This document shows, in pieces, positions 63,070-64,000 of a stretch of DNA of 64,000 nt. A program made the position numbers and the translations under genes. This DNA is from Onchocerca volvulus (Eukaryota; Nematoda; Chromadorea; Rhabditida; Onchocercidae). The notes under the pieces are model-generated. The model did not search any database. It was not told where the DNA came from and saw nothing but the letters and a program-made list of their open reading frames with translations. The stretch spans positions 21,042,603-21,106,602 of the forward strand of contig HG738137.1 of NCBI GenBank assembly GCA_000499405.2, in the 5' to 3' direction. Every line of letters begins with the position of its first letter. Within the stretch, counting starts at the first letter, position 1.

Positions 63070-64000
63070 ATGGAACGTCAACAGAGCCGTTTATTTGTAC
63101 CATATAAGGCAGTTGGTGAAGTTTGTTCATCAGTTCCACCCGCTTTTCGGGTACTTCCAAGGAAACGGAATGAAACTTACATCATTTGTGCCGTTGATAA
63201 TGTTGTAATACAATACCTCTGCGAAAATTTACGGGTGATATCAGTCAGTAATGTCTTACCGGCTCGAATTAACCGAGTTGCTGCCGATTCTCATTATATT
63301 TATGCTGCTATTGGGACAAGAATAGCCGTTTTATATTTAGCCAGGTATTTGAATTCAAGTTCAAAATACTTCATTATTTTATTCATAGAAGTCTATTTTA
63401 ATTCAAGCATAAGATGCACATGAAAGTTCAGGTATTATTCAAGCATAAGATACACATGAAAGTTCAGGTAGTTCAGGTATTACCATTCATTTTTCAAAAT
63501 AGAATTGTTTTTGTATTCTTTTTGTTTTGCTTTTTAAATTTCGTCTTCAGTACTTGTGTGAGAGATTCTGGATAATCAAAACTAATTTTAGGCAAATTAA
63601 ACGATGGTTAAAAATATCTGATGATGTGCGTTGGCTTCTTCCATTTGGCGACATTCTGGTAGTTGTGGACGTGAAAAGTTCGATCCATGTGATGGATGTT
63701 GAAACTGGTGACGAATTGGTGCTGATTGAAACATCCGGACAGTTCGATTGTTCAGCAATTACTCATCCAGCTACTTATCTTAATAAAGTGCTGCTGGGAT
63801 CCAGACAAGGTCGGTTTGAATTCTTTAAAGAGTCCTTTAATTCGTCAAATTATATTTTTGCAAAATAATTTTCCAATAAGGATATCATGAATTCGAAATT
63901 CATGTTGGACGGTTTTGAATGCCTAGTTTCCTTCTACAATAATTTGATTTAATCCAGTATTCTTTTAAGGGACTTTACGTATTATTAACATCAAAACTGG
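63070..64000 (+). CDS. WDR36: WDR36/UTP21, 5' part (runs off the window)
   Basis: WD-repeat component of the UTP-B subcomplex of the small-subunit processome, needed for 18S rRNA maturation in the nucleolus. Exons seen: 63070-63344, 63592-63809 and 63970 to beyond the window; about 175 residues of a protein near 900. Landmarks: LFVPYKAVGEVCSSVPPAF at the N-terminus, VLPRKRNETYIICAVDNVVI, DSHYIYAAIGTRIAVLYLAR, DVRWLLPFGDILVVVDV and LNKVLLGSRQGTLRIINIKT, each in the order found in WDR36. The start ATG follows a TTGTAG that could be a cis or trans-splice acceptor. Intron 1 contains a tandem 36-bp duplication. Only the 3' end is missing, because of the window edge. Confidence 0.9.
63401..63472 (+). 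repeat. 36-bp tandem duplication in WDR36 intron 1
   Basis: Two adjacent copies of a unit beginning ATTCAAGCATAAGAT and containing CACATGAAAGTTCAGGTA, differing at one internal base (G/A). A further partial GTTCAGGTAT follows. Intronic, likely recent. Confidence 0.9.

Overview
This window looks like nuclear DNA of a nematode, most likely a filarial (Onchocercidae) worm. The sequence is AT-rich with many long A/T runs. Genes are broken into small exons with GT..AG introns, and the recognisable proteins (innexin, NPRL2, PIG-F, WDR36/UTP21, thymidylate synthase) are animal, in nematode style. A 22-nt match to the nematode trans-spliced leader SL1 (20 of 22 bases) and a Wolbachia-like ATP synthase alpha fragment in an intron also point to a filarial genome. 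Species cannot be fixed from the sequence alone. All gene models were built by hand from reading frames, splice dinucleotides and intron phase; no database search was run.

Layout. 0.9-4.2 kb (minus): exons of an unrecognised Ser/Thr-rich protein, with a long imperfect hairpin in one intron. 4.2-9.4 kb: noncoding, with a tRNA-like (SINE-like) block, two copies of a fold-back repeat and the SL1-like sequence. 9.4-11.8 kb (plus): complete thymidylate synthase in seven exons; intron 1 carries the atpA fragment. Just downstream lies a perfect 32-bp snap-back palindrome. 13.1-16.1 kb (plus): a nine-exon BTB protein with a MATH-like N-terminus. 16-39 kb: largely gene-poor, with weak or degenerate exons near 17.2-18.9 kb, a third fold-back repeat copy, a GC-rich island with a TATA-like box near 26 kb, a pyrimidine-rich island near 31.5 kb and a let-7-seed microRNA-like hairpin at 38.2 kb. 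39.1-42.9 kb (plus): a METTL13/spermidine-synthase-like methyltransferase with one exon junction that does not keep frame. 43.3-43.9 kb: unrecognised exons. 45.6 kb: another microRNA-sized hairpin. 46.6-52.7 kb (plus): PIG-F followed about 0.2 kb later by NPRL2, a probable operon pair. 55.7-58.9 kb (minus): complete ten-exon innexin. 63.1 kb to the end (plus): the 5' part of WDR36/UTP21.

The recognised genes are mostly housekeeping: dTMP synthesis, Cullin-type substrate adaptor, GPI-anchor assembly, GATOR1 amino-acid sensing upstream of TORC1, gap junctions and 18S rRNA processing. They do not form one pathway. The most interesting content is noncoding or non-host: the bacterial atpA fragment, the SL1-like sequence, the let-7-seed hairpin, several fold-back structures, and an NPRL2 exon whose expected splice acceptor reads AT instead of AG.
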